Program-made: the position numbers and the translations under genes | Part shown: positions 7,877 to 15,004 of the stretch, piece by piece | Position numbering within the stretch: the stretch's first letter is position 1 | How the letters are laid out: every line of letters begins with the position of its first letter | The notes under the pieces: generated by a model | What the model saw: the letters and a program-made list of their open reading frames with translations, nothing else | Database searches by the model: none | Told to the model about the DNA's origin: nothing | NCBI GenBank assembly: GCA_016234495.1 | Contig: JACRBI010000040.1 | Span: forward strand, 124,001-188,000 | Reading direction: 5' to 3' | Source: Chloroflexota bacterium | GTDB taxonomy: Bacteria > Chloroflexota > Anaerolineae > Anaerolineales > Villigracilaceae | Length of the DNA stretch: 64,000 bases

Positions 7877-9685
7877 ATGTACCCAATTCCGCAAAACGCC
7901 CTTATTGCGAAAGTTCTTGTGCCTGTCCTGTATGGCTGTGAACAGAAGTCTGCCATCCATGCGGCGCACTCCATTGTGGGGGATGTAAATGTTTTTCTGA
8001 CAGGCTTTATTCATGTCCCCATAGACCAATCGCTCAGTACAGCAGCAGTAGATGCACGAAAATTAAGGCAGACCCTTAAGCAGCTTTACAAGATCAAACG
8101 CGGAGATAAATGGGCGCAGGTTTACGTCTCGCATAACCCCTGGAACGAGCTGGTCGAAATTGTAAAACGCGAAGACATCGATCTGCTCCTGCTCGAATGG
8201 CCCTGTCACTTTAACTCGTTGAATGTGTCGGTTGCTGAAGTTCTTTCACAGCCGCCGTGCAATATCGCCATTGTCAACCAACATATCGGAGTGAAGACCC
8301 GAAACGTATTGATCCCCATCCGCGGCGGACCGTACGCAGAGTTGAGCCTGCGCATTGCCCTGTCGATTCGCAACTCGAACAATGCGCAAATTTCATCCCT
8401 GCATCTTTTCCCGAATAATATCTCTAGCGAGCAGGATCTGGCCTTCAAGGGGATTGATCGTGTCTTGAAAAACCTGCCCGAAATCAGGCGCGAGGAAGTT
8501 GTCACGGATGATCCCGCCGCAGCCATTTTTGATGCCGCCCAAAAATATGATCTGCTGATCATGGGCGCATCTGCGCGGCCTATGAATGAAGTCGCTTCCA
8601 TTGGGATGGTGACCGAGAAGATCATGCGGGAGAGCCGCAATGGCGTGATCGTTGTAAAGACAAAACTGCCATACGAAGTCAACCCTGCCAGCGAAGAAGC
8701 GGGTGGAACCGCCATCTCCGTGCTTGTGGATAAGTGGTTCGCGGAAAACACATTTCATGCAGACGAGTTCAAAGATTTGAATTATTTGCTTTCCCTGAAA
8801 CAAAAACAAAACCTGACCATCAGCCTTGCGCTTCCCGCGCTCAACGAAGAGCAGACCGTTGGCAGGGTCATCCGAACGATCAAGAACGTCCTGATGAAGC
8901 GCGTCCCATTGTTGGACGAAATTGTTTTGATCGACTCGCAATCCGCAGACCGCACTCGCCAGATCGCTGAGAAGATCGGCGTGCCGGTTTACATCCATCA
9001 AAAAATATTGACGCAATATGGCGCGCGCAAAGGAAAAGGAGAGGCATTGTGGAAAAGTCTGTATTGCACTCGCGGAGATGTCATCATTTGGGTTGATACC
9101 GATATTGTGAATATTCATCCGCGCTTTATCTTCGGATTGATCGGCCCGTTTCTTCTCCGTCCTGAAATTGATTTCGTCAAAGGGTTTTACCGCCGCCCTT
9201 TGAAAGTCGGCAACAAACTGCAGGCCGCCAGCGGAGGGCGCGTCACCGAGTTGACCGCGCGCCCGCTGCTCAACTTGTTTTATCCCGAACTCTCCGGCAT
9301 TGTGCAGCCCCTCTCCGGTGAATATGGCGGCAGGCGCAAAGCCCTGGAGCAGCTGCCCTTCTTTTCAGGTTACGGAGTCGAGATCGGCCTGCTGATTGAC
9401 ATGCTCGAAAAGTTTGGTTTAACCTCGATCGCCCAGGTGGACTTGCAGGAGCGCATCCATCACAACCAGCCGCTGGAGGCACTAAGTAAAATGTCCTTTG
9501 CCATCATTCAGGCGGTCATCCGAAAACTTGAGATCAAATACGGGCAGAGTATTTTGGAAAATATCAACAAGACCATGAAGATGATCCGCTACGAACAGGA
9601 GCGCTTCTTCCTTGACATTGACGAGATCGCCGAACGCGAACGCCCGCCCATGATCGAGATTCCGGAATATCAGAATAGGATATAG
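7877..9685 (+). CDS. Tandem universal stress protein fused to GT81 glucosyl-3-phosphoglycerate synthase
   Basis: This 602-residue protein has two Usp-like alpha/beta domains (residues ~8-140 and ~145-275), the second with a MGAS-type nucleotide-loop remnant. A complete GT81 domain follows (~285-590). GpgS hallmarks are visible: the HADEF lead-in, LPALNEEQTVG, the metal-binding VDTD (Asp407, Asp409), a GxxKGF-type region and the acceptor motif HHNQPL. GpgS joins UDP-glucose to 3-phosphoglycerate, the committed step of glucosylglycerate synthesis. AGGAG lies just upstream of ATG 7877. Standalone GpgS is ~300-400 residues, so the Usp half is extra; it may sense ATP or stress (inference). No GpgP phosphatase gene is seen nearby. 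Confidence 0.85.
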   Translation: MYPIPQNALIAKVLVPVLYGCEQKSAIHAAHSIVGDVNVFLTGFIHVPIDQSLSTAAVDARKLRQTLKQLYKIKRGDKWAQVYVSHNPWNELVEIVKREDIDLLLLEWPCHFNSLNVSVAEVLSQPPCNIAIVNQHIGVKTRNVLIPIRGGPYAELSLRIALSIRNSNNAQISSLHLFPNNISSEQDLAFKGIDRVLKNLPEIRREEVVTDDPAAAIFDAAQKYDLLIMGASARPMNEVASIGMVTEKIMRESRNGVIVVKTKLPYEVNPASEEAGGTAISVLVDKWFAENTFHADEFKDLNYLLSLKQKQNLTISLALPALNEEQTVGRVIRTIKNVLMKRVPLLDEIVLIDSQSADRTRQIAEKIGVPVYIHQKILTQYGARKGKGEALWKSLYCTRGDVIIWVDTDIVNIHPRFIFGLIGPFLLRPEIDFVKGFYRRPLKVGNKLQAASGGRVTELTARPLLNLFYPELSGIVQPLSGEYGGRRKALEQLPFFSGYGVEIGLLIDMLEKFGLTSIAQVDLQERIHHNQPLEALSKMSFAIIQAVIRKLEIKYGQSILENINKTMKMIRYEQERFFLDIDEIAERERPPMIEIPEYQNRI

Positions 9686-9707
9686 GAAAACGACAGTACC
9701 TTAGCCA

Positions 9708-9747
9708 GGTGACAGTCACCCGCTTCGCGAAGTGACTGTCACTTTTT
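9708..9747 (+). terminator. Terminator hairpin, GTGACAGTCAC type
   Basis: A 12-bp stem (9708-9719 with 9732-9743, one wobble end pair) has the self-complementary TTCGCGAA in its loop and a following T-run. It ends the glycosyltransferase operon. It shares the GTGAC[AG]GTCAC core with the terminator at 3415-3455. Confidence 0.85.
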
Positions 9748-9778
9748 ACGGAAATTAACCATAATCATTAAAAGTCAT

Positions 9779-9786
9779 GGTATAAA
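9779..9786 (+). promoter_or_regulatory. Extended -10 element GGTATAAA
   Basis: CATGGTATAAAATTTT lies 33 bp before the exchanger gene and repeats the sequence seen at 3485-3500. The stretch before it (TTAAAAGTCATGG) also resembles the one there. No convincing -35 is seen. Confidence 0.5.
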
Positions 9787-9819
9787 ATTTTCAAAAAATT
9801 TCATCACGGGAGTACAAAC

Positions 9820-10914
9820 ATGATAAGCACCATCCTCCTGTTCGTTGCAGGCCTTGTTGTTTTGATCCTGGGCGCGGATCTTCTTGTGCGCGGCGCTTCA
9901 CGTTTGGCTGCTGCGTTTGGCATTTCACCACTTGTCATCGGCTTGACCATAGTTGCAATTGGGACCGCTTCACCTGAGATCGCTGTCTCTGTTCAGGCAG
10001 CCATAAATGGGCAGGGTGACTTGATGCTAGGCAATGTGCTTGGCTCCAATATCTTCAACATTCTTTTTATCCTTGGGATTACATCCGTTGTTGTGCCGAT
10101 CGTGATCGCAGAACAATTAATCCGCAAGGATGCGCCGACCCTGTTGGGCGTATCGCTGCTTACATTTGTACTTGCATTTGATGGCGGCCTCGACGCCGTG
10201 GATGGCGTAATCCTCGCCTTGCTTCTGGCTGTCTACGTCGTCTTTGCGTTGAAACAGAGCCGCTCCGAAAGCAAAAAAGTACAAAAGGAATATGCGGAGG
10301 AATACGCACAGAAGGAACCGAGAACCATGAGGAACTCCATCAGCAACACCGTTTTCATTTTGATCGGGCTGGGTCTGCTTGTGCTTGGCTCGAACTGGCT
10401 GGTGGATTCCGCTGTTCAAATTGCAAAAGCGCTGGGGGTCAGCGAATTGGTGATCGGTCTGACTATCGTGGCGGTGAGCACATCCCTGCCTGAAGTCGCC
10501 ACCTCGGTCATTGCCGCACTCAAAGGAGAAAGTGACATCGCAGTCGGCAACGCGGTAGGAAGCAACATCTTCAACCTGCTTGGTGTGTTGGGAGTCGGAG
10601 CGATTGTTTCTCCCAATGGCATTGTGGTTGCAGAGCATGTGTTGCAGTTTGACATGCCTGTCATGGTCTTTGTGGCGCTCGTGACCCTGCCGATCTTTTA
10701 TATTGACAGTCGAATTTCGCGCATGGAAGGCTGGCTGTTGCTGGCATATTACATCACTTATATGGTCTTTATCATCCTGCGCGCTGCAGATAGTTCAGCG
10801 CTGAATTCAATGAAGTTGTTCGTTGCATTCTTTGTGCCGCTGACTTTTATCGCACTGATCGTGATTGCAGTGCGATCGGCGCACGCCAAAAGGCAGAATT
10901 TAAATGCCACATGA
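9820..10914 (+). CDS. Na+/Ca2+ exchanger family (CaCA, YrbG-like) antiporter
   Basis: This 364-residue membrane protein of about 10-11 helices has the two inverted alpha repeats of the CaCA superfamily. Repeat 1 has AIGTASPEIAVS and GNVLGSNIFN; repeat 2 has VSTSLPEVATS and GNAVGSNIFNLLG. A charged cytoplasmic loop (~residues 145-170, SRSESKKVQKEYAEEYAQKE) divides them. It would exchange Ca2+ for Na+ or H+ across the inner membrane. GGAG precedes ATG 9820, and an extended -10 lies upstream. Its place between osmolyte genes and a NhaD-type carrier suggests a role in salt stress. Confidence 0.85.
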   Translation: MISTILLFVAGLVVLILGADLLVRGASRLAAAFGISPLVIGLTIVAIGTASPEIAVSVQAAINGQGDLMLGNVLGSNIFNILFILGITSVVVPIVIAEQLIRKDAPTLLGVSLLTFVLAFDGGLDAVDGVILALLLAVYVVFALKQSRSESKKVQKEYAEEYAQKEPRTMRNSISNTVFILIGLGLLVLGSNWLVDSAVQIAKALGVSELVIGLTIVAVSTSLPEVATSVIAALKGESDIAVGNAVGSNIFNLLGVLGVGAIVSPNGIVVAEHVLQFDMPVMVFVALVTLPIFYIDSRISRMEGWLLLAYYITYMVFIILRAADSSALNSMKLFVAFFVPLTFIALIVIAVRSAHAKRQNLNAT

Positions 10915-10921
10915 AATTTTG

Positions 10922-10930
10922 TGGTATAAA
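10922..10930 (+). promoter_or_regulatory. Extended -10 element TGGTATAAA
   Basis: TGTGGTATAAAAATC lies 49 bp before the CBS gene start at 10979 and 7 bp after the exchanger stop. It is the third copy of the TGGTATAAAA motif in this island and argues against an in-frame ATG at 10904 as the start. Confidence 0.5.
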
Positions 10931-10978
10931 AATCTTGAAGTAACGATTGGATTATTTTCAAAACCACTTGGAGACCAT

Positions 10979-11440
10979 ATGAATGTAACATCCTGTATGA
11001 AACGGGACGTGGTTTCCGTTCTCGCGAAAACGACCATACGCGAAGCGGCAAATATCTTTGTCAAAAAGCATATCGGCCTGTTGCCTGTTGTTGATGACAC
11101 TGGCAGGCCAATCGGCGTGATTGGGATGCGCGACCTGCTGACTCTTGAACTGCCTGATTTCGTCACTTTCCTGGCAGATGTGGATTTCGTCCACGATTTT
11201 GGCGCAGTGGAAAATACCCACCCCTCGGCAAGAAACCTGAACAAGACCGTCAAGACATTGATGAAACCTGCCATCACTGTTGAGGAGGAATGCGGTCTTC
11301 TGCGTGCTTATGCCTTGATGTTGCAGCACAACCTGCATGACATGCCTGTAATTTCAAATGACGGAAAATTGATGGGCATTACCTCGCGCGTGGATATTGG
11401 CGTTGCCATCCTTTCCACCTGGCCCAAGACAGATAAATGA
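10979..11440 (+). CDS. CBS-domain pair protein
   Basis: This 153-residue cytoplasmic protein consists of two CBS motifs (residues ~4-60 and ~95-150), with MNVTSCMKRDVVSV opening the first and LMKPAITV the second. Such Bateman modules bind adenine nucleotides and gate transporters or enzymes. The start ATG 10979 has GGAG 6 bp upstream; an in-frame ATG at 10904 is upstream of the promoter-like TGGTATAAA. Its stop overlaps the following antiporter start in ATGA, so it probably regulates that carrier. The ligand is not predictable; AMP, ATP or c-di-AMP are all possible. Confidence 0.85.
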   Translation: MNVTSCMKRDVVSVLAKTTIREAANIFVKKHIGLLPVVDDTGRPIGVIGMRDLLTLELPDFVTFLADVDFVHDFGAVENTHPSARNLNKTVKTLMKPAITVEEECGLLRAYALMLQHNLHDMPVISNDGKLMGITSRVDIGVAILSTWPKTDK

Positions 11441-12726
11441 CAATGGCGCCCGCAATCATTTCCGCCATCATCTTCTTCGGCAGCCTGATCCTGATCTTAA
11501 CAGAAAAGCTCAATCGTTCCATCACGGCCATTGCAGGGGCGGCATTGATGGTGGCATTCGGGAAAATATTTGGTTTTTACTCCGAGGAAGCCGCTCTTGA
11601 AGCGGTTGATGCCAACACTCTGGGGCTTCTGCTTGGTATGATGATTCTGGTCGCCATGCTGGAGCCGACCGGCTTCTTTCAATATCTGGCAGTTCTTGCA
11701 GCACGCTCTTCAAAAGGGAAGCCCGTGCGCTTGTTCATTTTGCTGGGCATCATTACCACGATCCTTTCGATGTTTTTAGACAACGTCACCACCGTTGTCT
11801 TAATTGCACCTGTTACCCTCCTCATTTGTGAAATCATGGGCATCAGCGCACTCCCTTTTCTTGTCTCTGAAGCCCTGCTTTCAAACACCGGCGGCGTAGC
11901 TACCCTGGTCGGCGATCCACCCAACGTGTTGATCGGCTCTGCGGCCGGCCTGTCGTTCAACGACTTTTTGATCTACTCGATGCCAATTGTATTGTTCTCG
12001 TGGGCAGGTGCATTATTTTTATTGCGCTATCTCTTTCGCAAGGAATTATCCAAACGGCCCCGCAGTGTTAAAGCCATTATGCGGCTTAACCCTGTGGAGA
12101 CTCTAAATGAACCCCTGGTTGCGCGTCGCATACTTATTGTACTGGGCGGAGCTGTTTTACTCTTCTTTGTCCACCATGCGCTGCATATCAGCCCTTCGTT
12201 GGTTGCATTGAGTGCTGCTGCCATTGCGCTGGTTTGGGTGAAGCCTGATATTCACGATATTCTCAAACGCATTGAATGGAGTGTGCTCATCTTTTTCGGC
12301 GCGCTCTTCGTGATGGTTGGCGGATTGGAACATGCCGGGGTTATGGAGGCAATTGTCGGACTGCTGGAACGGGCTTCCGTTGTTCCCCCGGTCCTGTTTG
12401 GAGTTGGGTTGATCTGGATCGTGGCCGCGCTTTCCGCAGTTGTGGATAATGTCCCAATTACGATAGCTTTAATCCCTGTCATTAAAGGGTTGGGCGAAAC
12501 AGGCATGGATATTGGACCATTGTGGTGGGCGCTGGCTTTTGGGGCCGGCTTTGGCGGGAGCGGTACGATCATTGGCTCAACTGCCAATATCATTGTGACC
12601 ACACTTTCGGAAAAAACACGCACACCGATCACGGCAAAACTCTGGAATAAGCGCGGTCTCCCGGTTATGCTGGTCACCTGCGCGATCGCAAGCATATTGT
12701 ATGTTATCGTGTTTCAATGGATGTAG
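11437..12726 (+). CDS. ArsB/NhaD-family ion antiporter
   Basis: This 429-residue polytopic protein of about 11-12 helices belongs to the ion-transporter superfamily that holds NhaD Na+/H+ antiporters, ArsB and the OCA2 P protein. Family hallmarks include FLDNVTTVVLIAPVT, TGGVATLVGDPPNVLIGSAAG and a second-half VVDNVPITIALIP with GFGGSGTIIGSTANI. It is translationally coupled to the CBS protein (ATGA overlap). An in-frame ATG at 11443 is an alternative start. No arsenic genes are nearby, while ion and osmolyte genes are, so Na+/H+ exchange is the better guess. Confidence 0.8.
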   Translation: MTMAPAIISAIIFFGSLILILTEKLNRSITAIAGAALMVAFGKIFGFYSEEAALEAVDANTLGLLLGMMILVAMLEPTGFFQYLAVLAARSSKGKPVRLFILLGIITTILSMFLDNVTTVVLIAPVTLLICEIMGISALPFLVSEALLSNTGGVATLVGDPPNVLIGSAAGLSFNDFLIYSMPIVLFSWAGALFLLRYLFRKELSKRPRSVKAIMRLNPVETLNEPLVARRILIVLGGAVLLFFVHHALHISPSLVALSAAAIALVWVKPDIHDILKRIEWSVLIFFGALFVMVGGLEHAGVMEAIVGLLERASVVPPVLFGVGLIWIVAALSAVVDNVPITIALIPVIKGLGETGMDIGPLWWALAFGAGFGGSGTIIGSTANIIVTTLSEKTRTPITAKLWNKRGLPVMLVTCAIASILYVIVFQWM

Positions 12727-12776
12727 TGACGTGCAAAATGACAGGAATATGCTCAAAGGTTGAATCCTCCACTGAC

Positions 12777-12843
12777 ATCTGATAATATCGAAACGACGCG
12801 TGTTTGTAGCGCGGTATTCATGTCGCGGCACGATATTTCAGAT
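12777..12843. repeat. Nested inverted-repeat element before the DarA genes
   Basis: The outer arms ATCTGATAATATCG (12777-12790) and CGATATTTCAGAT (12831-12843) pair with one bulge. Inner partial arms around GTAGCGCGG and CGCGGCACG frame the string TATTCATGT. It occupies much of the 177-bp gap between the antiporter and the first c-di-AMP receptor, so it could be part of that gene's 5' leader. No -10 box was convincing here. Confidence 0.7.
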
Positions 12844-12903
12844 AGAAACAGAATCAACTCAAGGTGTGACAGGAAGCGGCTTTTTATCCAAAGGAGAATC
12901 AGC

Positions 12904-13239
12904 ATGGAAAATCCGATCCATTTATTGTTGATGGCGGTCGTTCAAGACCAGGACCTTGACTCAGCCACGCGCGCCGTGCAGGCCATCGGCGCGACGGTGA
13001 CTTATCTTTCCAGCGCGGGCGGATTTTTGGGACGGCGCAACGCGACGCTGCTGATCGGCCTGCCCGCTGATAAAGAAAAGGATGCGCTGCTGGCATTGGA
13101 AAATTCGTGCCGTCAGCGGGTTGAATATTTGACCCTGCCGCTCGAAGGCTCGCCCATGCCGATGCCCGCACCCGTGCCCGTCACCGTGGGCGGCGCAACC
13201 GTGTTCGCTTTGCCTGTTGAGAGGTTTGAGCAAATTTAA
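12904..13239 (+). CDS. darA: Cyclic di-AMP receptor, DarA/PstA (PII-like) family
   Basis: This 111-residue protein matches the DarA plan: a VVQDQDLDSATRAV first strand-helix, the ligand-loop segment around SSAGGFLGRRNATLLIG (residues ~40-56), and the C-terminal VTVGGATVFALPVERFEQI. The start ATG 12904 has AAGGAG 8 bp upstream. DarA trimers bind c-di-AMP, and this messenger controls potassium and osmolyte balance in many bacteria (family knowledge). Its place directly after the antiporter and CBS genes supports such a role here. Partner proteins are unknown. Confidence 0.85.
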   Translation: MENPIHLLLMAVVQDQDLDSATRAVQAIGATVTYLSSAGGFLGRRNATLLIGLPADKEKDALLALENSCRQRVEYLTLPLEGSPMPMPAPVPVTVGGATVFALPVERFEQI

Positions 13240-13243
13240 GATT

Positions 13244-13316
13244 TCACCACAGAGCACACAGAGGGCACAGAGTCTTATTAAAAAATTCTCTGTGGTCTTC
13301 GTGATCTCAGTGGTAA
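13244..13316. repeat. CCACAGAG-type inverted-repeat element
   Basis: ACCACAGAG (13246-13254) pairs perfectly with CTCTGTGGT (13288-13296), and imperfectly with CTCAGTGGT (13306-13314). The left half repeats the unit as CACAGAGGGCACAGAG and the centre is A/T-rich. It fills the gap between the two DarA-like genes. Related elements lie at 18062-18136 and 34313-34386. Confidence 0.8.
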
Positions 13317-13334
13317 AAGATCAGGAGAGTCACC

Positions 13335-13595
13335 ATGAAAATGATCATCATTATTGTCCAGGATCACGACGCCGACACGTTGACGCAGGCATTCACAGCG
13401 GGCGACTTCCGCGTAACCCGCATCGCTTCCACCGGCGGATTTTTGCGCAGCGGGGTCGTGACTCTTTTATTGGGCGTGGAAGATGCGCAGGTGGATGCGG
13501 CCATAAAAGTTGCGCGCACTGCCCTGCCCGCATCGAACAATAAAAAACGCGCCACGTTGTTCGTCGTTCCCATCCATCACTTCGAGCAGATCTAA
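13335..13595 (+). CDS. Short DarA-like c-di-AMP receptor homologue
   Basis: At 86 residues this is shorter than the ~110 of DarA. It keeps the VQDHDADTLTQAF opening, the ASTGGFLRSGVVTLLLGVED ligand-loop region and a C-terminal TLFVVPIHHFEQI, but lacks the middle loop between the two halves. AGGAGAG lies about 8 bp before ATG 13335. It follows the full-length paralogue after a 95-bp repeat-filled gap. It could be a second receptor with altered affinity or a hetero-oligomer partner. Function is inferred from family membership only. Confidence 0.8.
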   Translation: MKMIIIIVQDHDADTLTQAFTAGDFRVTRIASTGGFLRSGVVTLLLGVEDAQVDAAIKVARTALPASNNKKRATLFVVPIHHFEQI

Positions 13596-13596
13596 T

Positions 13597-14811
13597 ATGA
13601 AAAAACAAATCATCCTTGCCTTCACTGCCCTGCTCGCGGGAATGCTCGCGTGCGCCACCCCGGTCAGCGGGACGGAACCCGCCGCCAATGTGGAGACGAT
13701 CGTCGCTTCGACATTCGCCGCCCTCACCGTTCCTGCGCCCGAGATCAGCCCAACGCCTCAACCCGTAACCGTGAGCCTGCTGCCGCATTCGATGTATTTT
13801 CTCAACAACGACGGCGCCGGGCTGGCGCAAGTCTATCGCCTTGAACGGGACGGCAAGGCCGTAACGCAGCTCACATTTGAACCCGCCGCAGTGGATGACT
13901 ACGATGTCTCCATGACTGATGGCAGCGTGGCGTTTGTAACCAACAATCAATTGTTCACCGTCAATGCAGATGGCAGCAGCCGCAGCATGATCGTAGACGG
14001 CGGAGTGCGTGACGAAAATAATTTCTTCCTGAACAACATCACCAGCCCGGTCTGGTCCCCCAACGGGCAGACGATCGCCTTCGGCTACAAAGGTTTGAAT
14101 TTTTACTCGATCGTTTCAGGTCAGTTCAACAATGTGCTCGCAGATCAAGTAGAGGAGCAGGCTGGCTTTTTATTCCCGCGCGAACTGTACCGCCCGGAAA
14201 AATACACAGCCGATGGCACGAAGCTCGTCATCACACTCGGTTATTACGAGGGCGCATCCTCTGCCATCTATTACCCGAACGGCAATGCGCTCGTGCGCAT
14301 GAACGGCGCGGAAGGGGCATTGATCTGCTGCGGCAACACCAACTGGGCCGCCGACGGCTCCGCGTTTTTTGCAGGGTATGACAGCATCGGCATGTTTGGT
14401 CCCGGTCTCTGGCGGGTAGACTCAGCAACGGGCATCGTCACCACCCTCATCAACGGCGACCCGGGCAACGGCACATTTAACTTCGCAGATGCGCCGTACC
14501 TCGCGCCGGACGGTCAGTTGTATTTCTTCTTTACCAGCCTGCCAAATAATAATGAATTTGTCGACCGCGCCCCGTTGCAGCTTGTCCGCTCTGCCGCGGA
14601 TGGCGTGACGAATAGAATCATCCTGCGCCCCGAAACCTACGAAAATATGAACGAGTCACTCTGGGCGCCGGATGCCAGTTTTGTGCTCGCCGCCGTCGCG
14701 CCGATACGGGAAGTCTATCAGGGTGGGCGGCTGGACTTGATCTACACCGATGGACAAAAAGGCGTGGTCTCTCTCCTGCCCTTTGCAATGGATATGAAGT
14801 GGGGACCGTAG
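13597..14811 (+). CDS. Lipoprotein with TolB/WD40-type beta-propeller repeats
   Basis: This 404-residue protein starts one base after the previous stop (ATG 13597). A lipoprotein signal peptide is visible (MKKQIILAFTALLAGMLAC, Cys19 as lipid site), followed by a Thr/Pro-rich linker. The body holds repeated blade-like units such as SPVWSPNGQTIAFGYKG, NTNWAADGSAFFAGYD, APYLAPDGQLYFF and ESLWAPDASFVLA. These resemble the PD40/TolB propeller pattern. It is probably anchored outside the membrane. Its role is unknown; its neighbour relation to the DarA genes may be simple read-through. Confidence 0.7.
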   Translation: MKKQIILAFTALLAGMLACATPVSGTEPAANVETIVASTFAALTVPAPEISPTPQPVTVSLLPHSMYFLNNDGAGLAQVYRLERDGKAVTQLTFEPAAVDDYDVSMTDGSVAFVTNNQLFTVNADGSSRSMIVDGGVRDENNFFLNNITSPVWSPNGQTIAFGYKGLNFYSIVSGQFNNVLADQVEEQAGFLFPRELYRPEKYTADGTKLVITLGYYEGASSAIYYPNGNALVRMNGAEGALICCGNTNWAADGSAFFAGYDSIGMFGPGLWRVDSATGIVTTLINGDPGNGTFNFADAPYLAPDGQLYFFFTSLPNNNEFVDRAPLQLVRSAADGVTNRIILRPETYENMNESLWAPDASFVLAAVAPIREVYQGGRLDLIYTDGQKGVVSLLPFAMDMKWGP

Positions 14812-14829
14812 GGTATTGATTTAAACAAG

Positions 14830-14941
14830 ACTTACGCAAAACCCCAAAAGCAAGCCGCGAATTTCCCCAATTCTCACGAATTATTTAAAAGATTAGCGAA
14901 AATTCGCGCAATTCGTGGCAAAATTTTTTGTACTGCGTAAG
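14830..14941. repeat. GCGAATT-type nested inverted-repeat element
   Basis: The outer arms CTTACGCA (14831-14838) and TGCGTAAG (14934-14941) are perfect complements. Inside them GCCGCGAATT (14854-14863) pairs with AATTCGTGGC (14910-14919) with one mismatch, and further GCGAAAATTCGCG units lie between. It sits between convergent genes. The same inner unit is found at 28973-29039 and around 41846-41895. Confidence 0.8.
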
Positions 14942-15004
14942 CCCAATTAAATTTTCATCTACGAAGGTTGCAAATTTTTCGTGCTTCTTTGTGATCTTCG
15001 TGGA

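Noticed and set aside
10904-10978. Upstream in-frame ATG of the CBS gene
   Set aside because: It lies before the TGGTATAAA promoter element and has no ribosome site; ATG 10979 has GGAG and starts at the CBS domain.
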